Positions 5,973-13,282 of a stretch of DNA of 16,637 bases are shown here, one piece after another. The translations under genes were made by a program, and so were the position numbers. Within the stretch, counting starts at the first letter, position 1; each line of letters opens with the position of its first letter. The stretch spans positions 1 to 16,637 of the forward strand of contig CAWUKD010000074.1 of the NCBI GenBank assembly GCA_963922815.1, in the 5' to 3' direction. The notes under the pieces are model-generated. The model saw nothing but the letters and a program-made list of their open reading frames with translations. It did no database searches and had not been told where the DNA came from. The DNA is from SZUA-146 sp963922815. Lineage in GTDB: Bacteria > Pseudomonadota > Gammaproteobacteria > Steroidobacterales > SZUA-146.

Positions 5973-7922
5973 ATGCCACTTTTCACGACGCTGGCTGATG
6001 TACTGAACAGCCAGCTGGACTCCGCTGCGACGATTGAGTTTATTGATGGCGAGCACGACGTCGCGTCGTTAACCCCGGCGCAGCTCAAGGCTCGCGCCTG
6101 CAACCTGTTAGGCGTGCTGCACTCTGCGGGCATGCAGTCTGGTGATGAGCTCATCATTCACACGCCGTCCAACGTTGAGTTTGTGACCGGTTTCTGGGCA
6201 GCCATTCTCGGCGGCTTCGTGCCGGTGCCGGTGGCTGTGGGCATTAGTGACGAACATCGCAGCAAGCTGATTCGCATTGGCGAACAGTTAAAGAATCCGC
6301 GCCTGTTTACGACCACAGAGCTTATGAAGCGGCTAACGGAATTTAGTGATTCTTCTGTGCTTGAAGCCTCGCGCTACGTTCCCTCTGACTCGGCTGGTGA
6401 ATCGCCCGGTGAAGAGCAACCGCTCGGGTCCAGCGACCTGGCGTTTATTCAGTACAGCTCCGGCTCAACCGGCGATCCCAAAGGCGTTTGTCTGACACAC
6501 AAAAATGTCACCACGAACATACGCGCGATTGTCGAAGGCGCGGGATGGACGGGCGAGGATCGCGCGCTTAGCTGGATGCCGTTAACGCACGACATGGGCC
6601 TGATTGGCTTTCATCTGAGCGTACTTGCAGCCGGCATGAGTCACGCCATTATGGACACGCGGGTGTTTATTCGCCGTCCCAAACTCTGGCTGTCGATGGC
6701 GGCAGAGCGAAAGACCACGATTCTGTGCTCGCCGAACTTCGGCTATCAGCACGTGCTAAAAGCCATAGATCGCAAAGGCATGGATTCACTGGATCTTGGT
6801 CATGTGCGTCAGATCATGAACGGCGCCGAGCCCATATCCAAAGCGCTGTGCGATACGTTTAACCAAACGCTCGCCCCGCATGGATTGAGCGCTAACGCCA
6901 TGATGCCGGTGTACGGTCTGGCCGAAGCCACCGTGGGCGTGTCGATGACGCCGGGTGATGCGCCGCTTGTATCGACGCGCGTCAATCGTGACCGGCTGTC
7001 CATAGGCGAGCGCATCGAGGTTGTTGATGTCGACCACGCAAATGCCATCGAACTGGTACACGTCGGGCGTCCTATCCGCGACGTGCAGCTAAGGCTGGTC
7101 GACAACGAAGGTAATGAGCTTAACGCCGGCGCCGTCGGCCATATACAGCTCAAAGGCGACAGCATCACTGAGCGCATTTACCAGGACGATGACACGACGC
7201 GATCACTGTTCACGGCCGACGGCTGGTTGCAAACCGGCGATTCAGGCGCATTGATCAGCGACCCTTACACGGAATCATCGCTGGTCATCGTGGGGCGTAT
7301 CAAAGACGTGCTGATCAGCAGCGGTCAGAACTTTTACGCTCACGATATTGAAGCCTCGGTCAGCGCAGTCGAGGGCGCGGAACTTGGCAAGGTTGCTGTC
7401 GCCTCGGTGCAGCCTCTGGACAGCGCCACAGAGCAGGTAGCGGTGTTTGTCGTGTATCGAAAAGAACTTGATGACTTTGAATCGCTGGCCACTCGTATCC
7501 GCGCTGAGATTGGCGCGCGTACCGGACTCGAAGCGGACCTCATCGTACCGGTTCCCAGAATCCCGAAGACTACCAGCGGCAAAATTCAGCGCAGACATCT
7601 GGCGAACGCCTTTATGCACGGCGAGTTTGATCACACGCTTGAGGCACCGGGTGTGCGGTTGTCACAAGAGTCGGGGGCGCCATCGGCACCGCCGGTCGAC
7701 GCAGGAGATGTGTGCAGCCAACTGGTTGGCATCGCCCGTGAATTTGTTACCGAGGGCCAGATAGGCCCGGACGACAATCTGTTTGAAGTTGGGGTGAGCT
7801 CACTGACGCTGACGGAGATTGCGCTTGCCATCGAAGAGCGTTTTCCGGGGAAGCTGGATGTCAGCGACCTGTTTGACTATCCGACGCTGCGCGATCTGTC
7901 GGAGTGGGTTCAGAGAGACTAG
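5973..7922 (+). CDS. Fatty-acyl-AMP ligase with C-terminal acyl carrier domain
   Basis: The 649-residue product has two parts. Residues 1 to about 555 are an ANL-superfamily adenylating enzyme: YSSGSTGDPKG (161-171, ATP loop), SWMPLTHDMGLIGFH (200-214), VYGLAEAT (313-320), TGDSG (421-425), GRIKDVLISSGQN (441-453) and PKTTSGKIQR (531-540) with catalytic Lys537. The wording is that of fatty-acyl-AMP ligases that load polyketide or lipopeptide carriers rather than CoA. After a Pro/Ala/Ser linker, residues about 580-649 form a phosphopantetheine carrier domain, LFEVGVSSLTLTEIA, with Ser610 the probable pantetheinylation site. The protein should therefore activate a fatty acid as acyl-AMP and transfer it to its own carrier. 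It follows the P450 with a 1-nt gap, a translationally coupled operon. No ketosynthase, condensation domain or thioesterase accompanies it. Confidence 0.93.
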   Translation: MPLFTTLADVLNSQLDSAATIEFIDGEHDVASLTPAQLKARACNLLGVLHSAGMQSGDELIIHTPSNVEFVTGFWAAILGGFVPVPVAVGISDEHRSKLIRIGEQLKNPRLFTTTELMKRLTEFSDSSVLEASRYVPSDSAGESPGEEQPLGSSDLAFIQYSSGSTGDPKGVCLTHKNVTTNIRAIVEGAGWTGEDRALSWMPLTHDMGLIGFHLSVLAAGMSHAIMDTRVFIRRPKLWLSMAAERKTTILCSPNFGYQHVLKAIDRKGMDSLDLGHVRQIMNGAEPISKALCDTFNQTLAPHGLSANAMMPVYGLAEATVGVSMTPGDAPLVSTRVNRDRLSIGERIEVVDVDHANAIELVHVGRPIRDVQLRLVDNEGNELNAGAVGHIQLKGDSITERIYQDDDTTRSLFTADGWLQTGDSGALISDPYTESSLVIVGRIKDVLISSGQNFYAHDIEASVSAVEGAELGKVAVASVQPLDSATEQVAVFVVYRKELDDFESLATRIRAEIGARTGLEADLIVPVPRIPKTTSGKIQRRHLANAFMHGEFDHTLEAPGVRLSQESGAPSAPPVDAGDVCSQLVGIAREFVTEGQIGPDDNLFEVGVSSLTLTEIALAIEERFPGKLDVSDLFDYPTLRDLSEWVQRD

Positions 7923-7932
7923 CGAAACAACG

Positions 7933-8769
7933 CTATTCGCCCAGAACGTCACCCGCTAGCTGATAGTCGCCCAGCTCGGCCTTCATCAAACGCTTTCCTT
8001 TTCTGTGCTGCTCAATTTTTACCGGTAGAAAATTCAGTTCGCGTGCAAACCAGAACGTGGTGACGCGGGATGATCCTTCCACCTGATGCTGGACAGGCAC
8101 GACGTTAAATTCGCCGTAGGGAACGCGCAGGGAAGTCGTTTCCAGTCGAGTAATGTTAATCGTTTTTAACTGGTCACCGTCCGCCAGCGTATAGCGATCT
8201 TTCAGATCGTCTTGTTGCAGATCGTGCATCAACGCGTACTGCAGCGAAATCGCATCGTGCAGACCATTTTCCATTGGCGCATCGACGGCCGTCTCAATAC
8301 GCTTGCCACTTTTCTTTTGCGACGCGGTCCCGGTTAGGCGCAGCGAGTCCCAGTCAAAATTAAGATTGGCGTGCTTTTTGCGTTTTGAGATCGTATCGCT
8401 ACCCTGGAAAGCCAGCGGCTGAACGCCACTATCGGTCAGTCGAAACAGCGACTGATTTTCAATGGTGCCTTTCGAGGCGAGTCTGGCGAATCCTCGAGGC
8501 GTGATTTCAGAGGTGCCGGTATAGGCGGCCCCGTCGGCTGCCTGCAGCTCAGTTACCATGGAGCCTTTGAACACTTTGATTCGAACGTCGTAAAACGCCC
8601 GATGCGGCTCCAGCTCTGCCGCCGTCGCAAACCCGGCCGACAGCGCCATGATCGCGATCAGACCCACCCATCGATTCGCCCAGCGATATGGCCAGCGATG
8701 TGGCCTGGCTGCGTGTTTCGACGCCGGTCGTAGGAAATGGGGCAAGTGAGAATGTAACCAGTCGATCAT
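7933..8769 (-). CDS. DUF3108 domain periplasmic protein
   Basis: From the ATG at 8767-8769 the product is 278 residues. This start is preferred because AGGAAA lies 4-9 nt upstream; a longer reading frame from 8886 adds 39 residues with no ribosome binding site. The N-terminus has a long basic, Trp/His-rich n-region containing a small repeat (RWPYRWANRW), then a hydrophobic stretch VGLIAIMALSAGFATA and a likely cleavage before AELEPHRAFYDV. The rest fits the DUF3108 family: YDVRIKVFKGSM near the start, then beta-rich segments, LHDAISLQYALMHDL, and VTTFWFARELNFLPVKIEQHRKG near the end. The family is periplasmic and of unknown function. The gene converges on the acyl-ligase gene, with 10 bp between the stops. 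Confidence 0.88.
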   Translation of the reverse strand: MIDWLHSHLPHFLRPASKHAARPHRWPYRWANRWVGLIAIMALSAGFATAAELEPHRAFYDVRIKVFKGSMVTELQAADGAAYTGTSEITPRGFARLASKGTIENQSLFRLTDSGVQPLAFQGSDTISKRKKHANLNFDWDSLRLTGTASQKKSGKRIETAVDAPMENGLHDAISLQYALMHDLQQDDLKDRYTLADGDQLKTINITRLETTSLRVPYGEFNVVPVQHQVEGSSRVTTFWFARELNFLPVKIEQHRKGKRLMKAELGDYQLAGDVLGE

Positions 8770-8857
8770 AAGGTTTCCTGAAGCAATAACAGTATATGTG
8801 ACCATCGGGTTGGGCCCGAGTTCAGCGCCGACGCCCCTGCGAATGAGCTTTTCGGCG

Positions 8858-8903
8858 ATATTTGTGTATTTTAATACATTTTTCACGAATTACGGACAAA
8901 TAT
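8858..8903. repeat. Nested AT-rich inverted repeats upstream of the DUF3108 gene
   Basis: The outer arms ATATTTGT (8858-8865) and ACAAATAT (8896-8903) are perfectly inverted. Inside lies TGTATT-TT-AATACA (8865-8878). The position, about 90-135 bp upstream of the DUF3108 start, would suit an operator, but no regulator can be named. Confidence 0.4.
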
Positions 8904-9120
8904 TGCAGAACTTTCTATTGTAAATCTGTGTGTAGACCGTCAAATCATCCGGACATGCACGCCAGCGTGTTGCCATCAATTACAACACCCAACCTGTTTT
9001 GCCATTCATTTAACCTATTTCGAAGAAGGCGATTTTTAGAGCCGCTTTCGACGAAATTGGATTCTTTTCCGCGAAACTGTAGAAATCTGCGCTTCCAGGC
9101 CAACCGCCATCCGGATGCCT

Positions 9121-9237
9121 CTCCCTATGCCTGTCCAGAACACCCTCTCTGTGCCTGTCCAGAACGACGGTCCAGAACGACGATCCAGAACCACGCTCTG
9201 TGCCTGTCCCGAAAGAACCCTCTGTGCCTGTCCAGGG
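9121..9237. repeat. Degenerate direct repeats of the GGACAGGCACAGAG type
   Basis: Four copies of a unit reading CTCTGTGCCTGTCC(AGAA) on the plus strand occur at about 9121-9140, 9145-9164, 9195-9213 and 9218-9237. The first is a CTATG variant. Between the second and third is a 13-bp tandem repeat, TCCAGAACGACGG-like, three times at 9158-9170, 9171-9183 and 9184-9196. On the minus strand the core is GGACAGGCACAGAG, a wording that I associate with dispersed intergenic repeats of Gammaproteobacteria linked to REP-associated (IS200-like) transposases. No such transposase is in the window. The spacing is irregular and the copies lie next to each other, so this is not a CRISPR. Confidence 0.65.
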
Positions 9238-9253
9238 AATGGGGTTCAAAATT

Positions 9254-9289
9254 AAGGCCGGCTCCAGTTGTCGGGAGCCGGCCTTTTTT
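9254..9289. terminator. Strong bidirectional terminator behind the yiaD-like gene
   Basis: AAGGCCGGCTCC (9254-9265) and GGAGCCGGCCTT (9274-9285) form a perfect 12-bp stem with an 8-nt loop and a T-run at 9284-9289. On the minus strand the tail reads TTAATTTT. It lies about 34 nt after the stop of the minus-strand OmpA-family gene and is most simply its terminator. Confidence 0.85.
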
Positions 9290-9322
9290 GTCGAGCTGTC
9301 GGCACGTTGTCGGACGCGTTGC

Positions 9323-9994
9323 CTAGGTGATGGGTACCAGGGTGATTTCAACGCGACGGTTTAGCTGTCGACCAGATTCGGTGGTGTTGTCCGCAATCGG
9401 GTAGGAGGCGCCTTCACCGAAACCGGCCAGGCGATCGCCCACTACGTTACGACCCTGCAGATAGCTGACCACGCTCGCGGCGCGTCTTTCCGAAAGAGCC
9501 TGGTTGTAGGAGGCCGCACCGGTGCTGTCGGTATGGCCAACAACCTCGATAAAGGTTTGATTATTTTCATTAAACACTCGTGCAAGCCGGTCCAGCACGG
9601 GAACGAACTGCGGCTTGATGTCCGACTTGTTGACGTCAAACGTGACGTTTCCGGGCATGGCCATGACAATCTTGTCGCCCTGGCGCTCAAACACGATGCC
9701 AGTATCAGCCAGCTCCTGACGCAGCAGAGCCTCCTGACGATCCATGTAGTAACCAACCGAGCCTCCGGCAATTGCGCCGATACCAGCACCGATCAGCGCA
9801 CGCTTGCGCCGGTCACGGGAATCATCGCCGGAAATGATACCGGCCAGAGCTCCAACTCCTGCGCCAATTAGCGCGCCTTTCGTTGCCTTGGCTGTCTGCT
9901 TGTCGCCGGTGTACGGATTAATCGTGGTACAACCACCGATGCCTAGCACCAGCGATGCGGCCAGTGCGATAACGCCTGCTTGTTTAATACGCAT
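9323..9994 (-). CDS. yiaD: YiaD-like OmpA-family lipoprotein with glycine zipper
   Basis: The 223-residue product starts MRIKQAGVIALAASLVLGIGGC. The lipobox IGGC makes Cys22 the lipidated residue. It is followed by TTINPYTGDKQTAKATKGALIG and a glycine-zipper pair (about 40-82, GAGVGALAGIISG and GAGIGAIAGGSVGYYMD). The OmpA peptidoglycan-binding domain spans about 105-220, with VTFDVNKSDIKP, VVGHTDSTGAASYN, LSERRAASV and NRRVEITL. This order matches E. coli YiaD, an outer-membrane lipoprotein that tethers the envelope to the cell wall. The ATG at 9992-9994 is chosen because GGAG lies 8 nt upstream and the lipobox then sits at the right distance. A longer frame to 10147 adds a sequence with no signal character. 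The gene is divergent from the glutaredoxin gene. Confidence 0.92.
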   Translation of the reverse strand: MRIKQAGVIALAASLVLGIGGCTTINPYTGDKQTAKATKGALIGAGVGALAGIISGDDSRDRRKRALIGAGIGAIAGGSVGYYMDRQEALLRQELADTGIVFERQGDKIVMAMPGNVTFDVNKSDIKPQFVPVLDRLARVFNENNQTFIEVVGHTDSTGAASYNQALSERRAASVVSYLQGRNVVGDRLAGFGEGASYPIADNTTESGRQLNRRVEITLVPIT

Positions 9995-10188
9995 CTTGAG
10001 TTCTCCATTGTGTGGATTCATTACGGTCTTAGCGCCGTGGCTAGATGTAACCACGTTGCGCCCGAAGTCGAGTGGGGCGATATTGCCACAGTCTGACGAA
10101 ACATTTGACCCCGAGATCCGGTCTATCCTGATAATCTCTGAAATCATCGATTTGACGCTGTTTTAGTACCACCCAACCGAAGGTTCCT

Positions 10189-10593
10189 ATGTCCGACCCC
10201 GCATCCGACCAAAGTTCCACCGCAAAACCCGCCCGCTCCGGCACCCCGCTGTGGCACTGGGGCATCATTGCGGCTGCCTTTATGGTCGTCTTTAACTTCG
10301 CTTCCATTCGGGACACCGTGGGTGGCCCCATCGAATTCGACGCAAACGTCGCGGGCAGCGTCACTCTGTACAGCACAACCTGGTGCGGCTACTGCAAGAA
10401 GGTGCGGAACCTGTTCGCGAAACACGGCATACCTTACAAGGAAATCGATGTCGAAAAGGACCCGGGCGCCAGCCAGGCCTTTCAGAGAATGGGCGGACGC
10501 GGGGTGCCGGTAGTCCTCGTGGGCGACCGCGTGGTTCACGGCTACAACTATGCGCGGCTGCGCAAGCTGCTGGAATGCGGTGACTGCACCTGA
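10189..10593 (+). CDS. Membrane-anchored glutaredoxin-family protein
   Basis: The 134-residue product has a polar N-terminus, one transmembrane segment (about 21-40, LWHWGIIAAAFMVVFNFASI) and a glutaredoxin domain from about 56. Features are VTLYSTTWCGYCKKV with the redox pair Cys66/Cys69, GIPYKEIDVEKDPGA, and GVPVVLVGDRVVHGYN with cis-Pro107. Glutaredoxins reduce disulfides or glutathione mixed disulfides. The CGYC active site is typical of the NrdH/Grx group. The chain ends ECGDCT, giving a second CxxC (Cys130/Cys133) that ordinary glutaredoxins lack. The Lys and Arg before the membrane span mildly favour a cytoplasmic N-terminus and periplasmic domain, but the charge bias is weak. The start is backed by AAGG 5 nt upstream of ATG. 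Confidence 0.88.
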   Translation: MSDPASDQSSTAKPARSGTPLWHWGIIAAAFMVVFNFASIRDTVGGPIEFDANVAGSVTLYSTTWCGYCKKVRNLFAKHGIPYKEIDVEKDPGASQAFQRMGGRGVPVVLVGDRVVHGYNYARLRKLLECGDCT

Positions 10594-10687
10594 GCTGATC
10601 TAGCCGTCCATTGCAACGCGCGACGCGCGACGGCACTATCCCCCGACCGGCAGTTCCCTCTGCGACCGCCCAAGCTGGAATCACCTC

Positions 10688-12010
10688 ATGTCGCCAGAAT
10701 TCAATCATCAGTCTGTATGGCGCATCGCGCTGCCGATGGTGATCTCCAATATTACCGTGCCGCTGCTGGGCCTCGTCGACACTATCGTGGTCGGACATTT
10801 GCCCAGTCCCGTTTATCTGGGTGCTGTGGCGGTGGGCGCAACGATCTTCAGCGTGCTGTTTCTCGGCATGAATTTTCTGCGCATGGGCACGACGGGCCTG
10901 ACCGCGCAGGCGTTCGGAAGCGACAACTTTGATGAACTAAGACGAGTTCTGGTGCGCGCCATCATGGTGGCCATTGGTATTGCGGCACTGCTGATCCTGC
11001 TGCAGATGCCACTACTCAGTCTGGCTTTGTCACTGATCAAGCCAGAGCCCGAGGTGGCCGAATTTGCCAGCGGCTACTACGCCATACGCATTTGGGCGGC
11101 ACCGGCGTCGCTGATCAATATTGTGCTGATCGGCTGGTTTATTGGCTGCCAGAACGGCCGCATACCACTACTGCTGATGCTGACGATCAACCTGACCAAC
11201 ATCATACTCGACGTCGTTTTCGTTATGCATTACGACCTGCGCGCCAACGGCGTGGCGCTCGCCAGCGTTATCGCCGAGTACACCGGATGTTGCGCCGGAC
11301 TGTGGCTGGCCTCGAGACGATTACGCAAAGACCGCTCACACGCCATCCTGGAGGGGGTGCTGGTCCCGGCCGAATTCGTCAAACTCATGAGCGTCAACTT
11401 CGACCTGCTGATCCGCACGCTGTCGCTGCAGCTCACCTTCGTCATCATTACCGCGGCCGGCGCGCGACAGGGCGCTTTGATTCTTGCTGCTAATGCGGTG
11501 CTGCTCAATTTTCAATGGATCGTGTCCTATGCGCTGGACGGCTTCGCTAACGCCGCCGAAGCTCTGGTGGGTCGTGCAACCGGCGCCAGGAACACGGGCG
11601 CTCTGACCCGGGCCGTTCGCCTGAGTCGGCAGTGGTCGTTCTGGGTGGCCGCCGGCATCACGCTGCTGTTCCTCGCAGGCGGACGGCAGATGATCGAATT
11701 CATGACCGACATTCCCGACGTCAGACAGCAGGCCTTTGCGTATTTGCCGTGGTTAATCGCACTGCCGCTTATTTCCGTCTGGAGTTTTCTCTACGACGGC
11801 GTGTTTGTCGGCGCTATGAGAAGCAAGGAAATGCGCAACGTGATGGTGTTCAGCACGTTTGCCATTTTCATACCGGCCTGGTGGTTGCTGCAGAGTCTTG
11901 GCAATCACGGTCTGTGGCTGGCGTTCGTTCTTTTCATGGCGGCACGGGGCTTGCTCATGCACTGGCGCTGGCAGCGAACGCCGGCGTTCCCCGACTCCGC
12001 CTCGCCATAA
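10688..12010 (+). CDS. dinF: MATE family efflux transporter, DinF type
   Basis: The 440-residue, 12-span inner-membrane transporter closely follows E. coli DinF. Shared wording includes RIALPMVISNITVPLLGLVDTI, GHLPSPVYLGAVAVGATIFS, FLRMGTTGLTAQAFG, APASLINIVLIGWFIG, YALDGFANAAEALVG and FLYDGVFVGAMRSKEMRNVM. MATE proteins export organic cations or metabolites using a sodium or proton gradient; the substrate here is unknown. In E. coli dinF is co-transcribed with the SOS repressor gene lexA, but no lexA is present here, so SOS control should not be assumed. The start is supported by GGAATC about 9 nt upstream. It lies 94 bp after the glutaredoxin gene on the same strand and may be co-transcribed with it. 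No clear terminator follows. Confidence 0.92.
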   Translation: MSPEFNHQSVWRIALPMVISNITVPLLGLVDTIVVGHLPSPVYLGAVAVGATIFSVLFLGMNFLRMGTTGLTAQAFGSDNFDELRRVLVRAIMVAIGIAALLILLQMPLLSLALSLIKPEPEVAEFASGYYAIRIWAAPASLINIVLIGWFIGCQNGRIPLLLMLTINLTNIILDVVFVMHYDLRANGVALASVIAEYTGCCAGLWLASRRLRKDRSHAILEGVLVPAEFVKLMSVNFDLLIRTLSLQLTFVIITAAGARQGALILAANAVLLNFQWIVSYALDGFANAAEALVGRATGARNTGALTRAVRLSRQWSFWVAAGITLLFLAGGRQMIEFMTDIPDVRQQAFAYLPWLIALPLISVWSFLYDGVFVGAMRSKEMRNVMVFSTFAIFIPAWWLLQSLGNHGLWLAFVLFMAARGLLMHWRWQRTPAFPDSASP

Positions 12011-12071
12011 ACGCCCGGCCAGGTACGCGAGAGAACGTGTGTATAGCAAGCTTGTGCCAACAATCTGTCAA

Positions 12072-12377
12072 TTAAAACGTATACATCCTGGCCGGCTCCG
12101 AAAGACCGGACCACCGCGCGTCAGGCTCGGATAGAACTGTCGCTGCGGACTGCCTCACGGCAACCGTTTGCATACAGTAGGCCGTGGACTGACTGAACGG
12201 CACGACGATCTCGGCAAGCGAGGCGTCGTCACCCGGGCTGTGGCAGGCGGTCATCAAACCAATCACAAACAGAACAATCAGAAGCATGACGCCTTTTGGC
12301 ACCCAGCGGCGACGACTGCGCCGCCCGTGTCCGGCCAAACGGTCAGGCGCTAAAAGTGAATGTGTCGTTGTCATCAT
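12072..12377 (-). CDS. Small putative lipoprotein, unknown function
   Basis: I do not recognise this 101-residue protein. It has a long basic n-region (HGRRSRRRWVPK, about 17-28), a hydrophobic core VMLLIVLFVIG and a lipobox LMTAC with Cys45. A polar tail of about 56 residues contains one further Cys. It is supported as a real gene by a strong Shine-Dalgarno (GGGAG 4 nt before the first of two adjacent ATGs, or 7 nt before the second at 12374) and by the coherent signal. The n-region is unusually long for a lipoprotein, so a shorter true start or a tail-in membrane topology is possible. It is convergent to dinF (62 bp) and divergent from pdsR (159 bp), so it may share regulatory DNA with pdsR. 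Confidence 0.6.
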   Translation of the reverse strand: MMTTTHSLLAPDRLAGHGRRSRRRWVPKGVMLLIVLFVIGLMTACHSPGDDASLAEIVVPFSQSTAYCMQTVAVRQSAATVLSEPDARWSGLSEPARMYTF

Positions 12378-12536
12378 AAAACTCCCTGGAGGACCGACGC
12401 TGAATCAGCGACTGGTCAAACTGCTGTTGGTGTCGGTATATTCAAACGCAGCATTACGTCCAATTAACGCCGGCCTGGTGGCAGATTTCGGTGCAATAGT
12501 GACGAAAAGTGATAGCACCTGTGGGACAATTCAATC

Positions 12537-13235
12537 ATGCAAAAACACATCGCAATCGTGGAAGATCAGCCCGCCATCCGGGAAAACTATGTCGACGCAT
12601 TTACGCGTCACGGCTATCGTGTTTCCGGGTTCAGCAACCGCAGTCAGGCACTTGCTGCTTTCACGCATAAACTGCCCGATCTTGTGATTATCGATATCAA
12701 TCTTGGTGCTGAAGTGGAAGGCGGTTTTGACCTGTGCCGCGAACTCAGAGCGCGCAGCGACTCGCTGCCAATCATTTTTCTTACCGCTCGTGACAGCGAA
12801 CTTGACGCCATTTCGGGACTCCGCCTGGGCGCGGATGACTACCTGACCAAAGACCTGTCGCTCAACCACCTGGTCGCGCGAGTCGTCGCACTGTTCAGAC
12901 GCACAGACGCGTTACTGAACGACGACAAGGAAGAAAGCAACCTCGAGCGCGGTGCGCTGGGCATTAACGTTGACCGTATGGTGGTCAGCTGGCGTGGCGA
13001 AGTGATTCCGCTCACGGTGACAGAATTCTGGCTGGTGCACGCCATGGCGCGTTTCCCTGGCCACGTGAAGAACCGGCAGCAGCTCATGGATGCCGCCAAC
13101 GTCGTGCTTGACGACAACACCATAACGTCGCACATCAAGCGGCTACGCAAGAAATTTATTGCCGTCGACGCGGACTTCGATTCCATCGAAACCGTCTACG
13201 GAATGGGCTATCGCTGGAAAGGTGACGCGGTTTAG
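12537..13235 (+). CDS. pdsR: Response regulator PdsR of the proteobacterial dedicated sortase system
   Basis: The 232-residue product is an OmpR-type response regulator. The receiver (about 4-120) has the acidic pair Glu9/Asp10, phospho-acceptor Asp53 in LVIIDINLG, Thr83 in FLTARD and Lys105 in DDYLTKD. The C-terminal winged helix (about 140-230) includes VIPLTVTEFWLVHAMARFPGHVKNRQQLMDAAN, DDNTITSHIKRLRKKF and ETVYGMGYRW. The EGGFDLCRELRARS segment and the QQLMDAA and DDNTITSHIKRLR wording fit the sortase-associated PdsR family. The assignment is strengthened by the next gene, which has the family's characteristic kinase. It is read toward pdsS with a 47-bp gap. The ribosome binding site is weak. 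Confidence 0.85.
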   Translation: MQKHIAIVEDQPAIRENYVDAFTRHGYRVSGFSNRSQALAAFTHKLPDLVIIDINLGAEVEGGFDLCRELRARSDSLPIIFLTARDSELDAISGLRLGADDYLTKDLSLNHLVARVVALFRRTDALLNDDKEESNLERGALGINVDRMVVSWRGEVIPLTVTEFWLVHAMARFPGHVKNRQQLMDAANVVLDDNTITSHIKRLRKKFIAVDADFDSIETVYGMGYRWKGDAV

Positions 13236-13243
13236 TGCTGGCA

Positions 13244-13261
13244 CGTGGCTCGCACGCCACG
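13244..13261 (+). other. Short hairpin between pdsR and pdsS
   Basis: CGTGGC (13244-13249) and GCCACG (13256-13261) can pair over a 6-nt loop in the 47-bp gap. GCTCG/CGAGC gives an overlapping alternative. There is no T-run, so it is not an intrinsic terminator. It might affect mRNA stability or pdsS translation, whose start lacks an obvious Shine-Dalgarno. Confidence 0.3.
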
Positions 13262-13282
13262 AGCGGCGTACACTAGCATCCC

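Larger units (their letters stand above)
8770..9322. other. Gene-free stretch with repeats and a terminator
   Basis: About 550 bp carry no convincing gene. The part next to the DUF3108 gene (8770-8910) is AT-rich in places and should hold its promoter; it includes nested inverted repeats at 8858-8903. Bases 9121-9237 hold degenerate direct repeats, and 9254-9289 a strong terminator. A plus-strand open frame over 8862-9326 is Cys/Arg/Ser-rich, runs through both the repeats and the terminator, and looks non-coding. Confidence 0.7.

Noticed and set aside
8770..8886. Longer N-terminus for the DUF3108 protein
   Set aside because: The ATG at 8769 has an excellent ribosome binding site and yields a plausible signal peptide; the extension has neither.
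9121..9237. Possible CRISPR array
   Set aside because: The units are short, degenerate and unevenly spaced, with no unique spacers of constant length and no cas genes.
8862..9326. Open frame of 154 residues on the plus strand
   Set aside because: It crosses the repeat cluster and the strong terminator, has a skewed Cys/Arg/Ser composition, no ribosome binding site and no recognisable domain.
9323..9994. OmpA-family gene as the sortase-associated OmpA-like protein PdsO
   Set aside because: Its lipobox, NPYTG segment and glycine zipper match YiaD, and it is several genes away from pdsR/pdsS, so no link to the Pds system is shown.
9995..10147. Longer N-terminus for the YiaD-like protein
   Set aside because: The extra residues would push the signal and lipobox into the protein interior, and the internal ATG at 9994 has its own GGAG ribosome binding site.
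12015..12095. Inverted pair CCGGCCAGG/CCTGGCCGG between dinF and the small lipoprotein
   Set aside because: The arms are 63 nt apart with no T-run, so it is not an intrinsic terminator, and a 9-bp GC-rich match could be chance.
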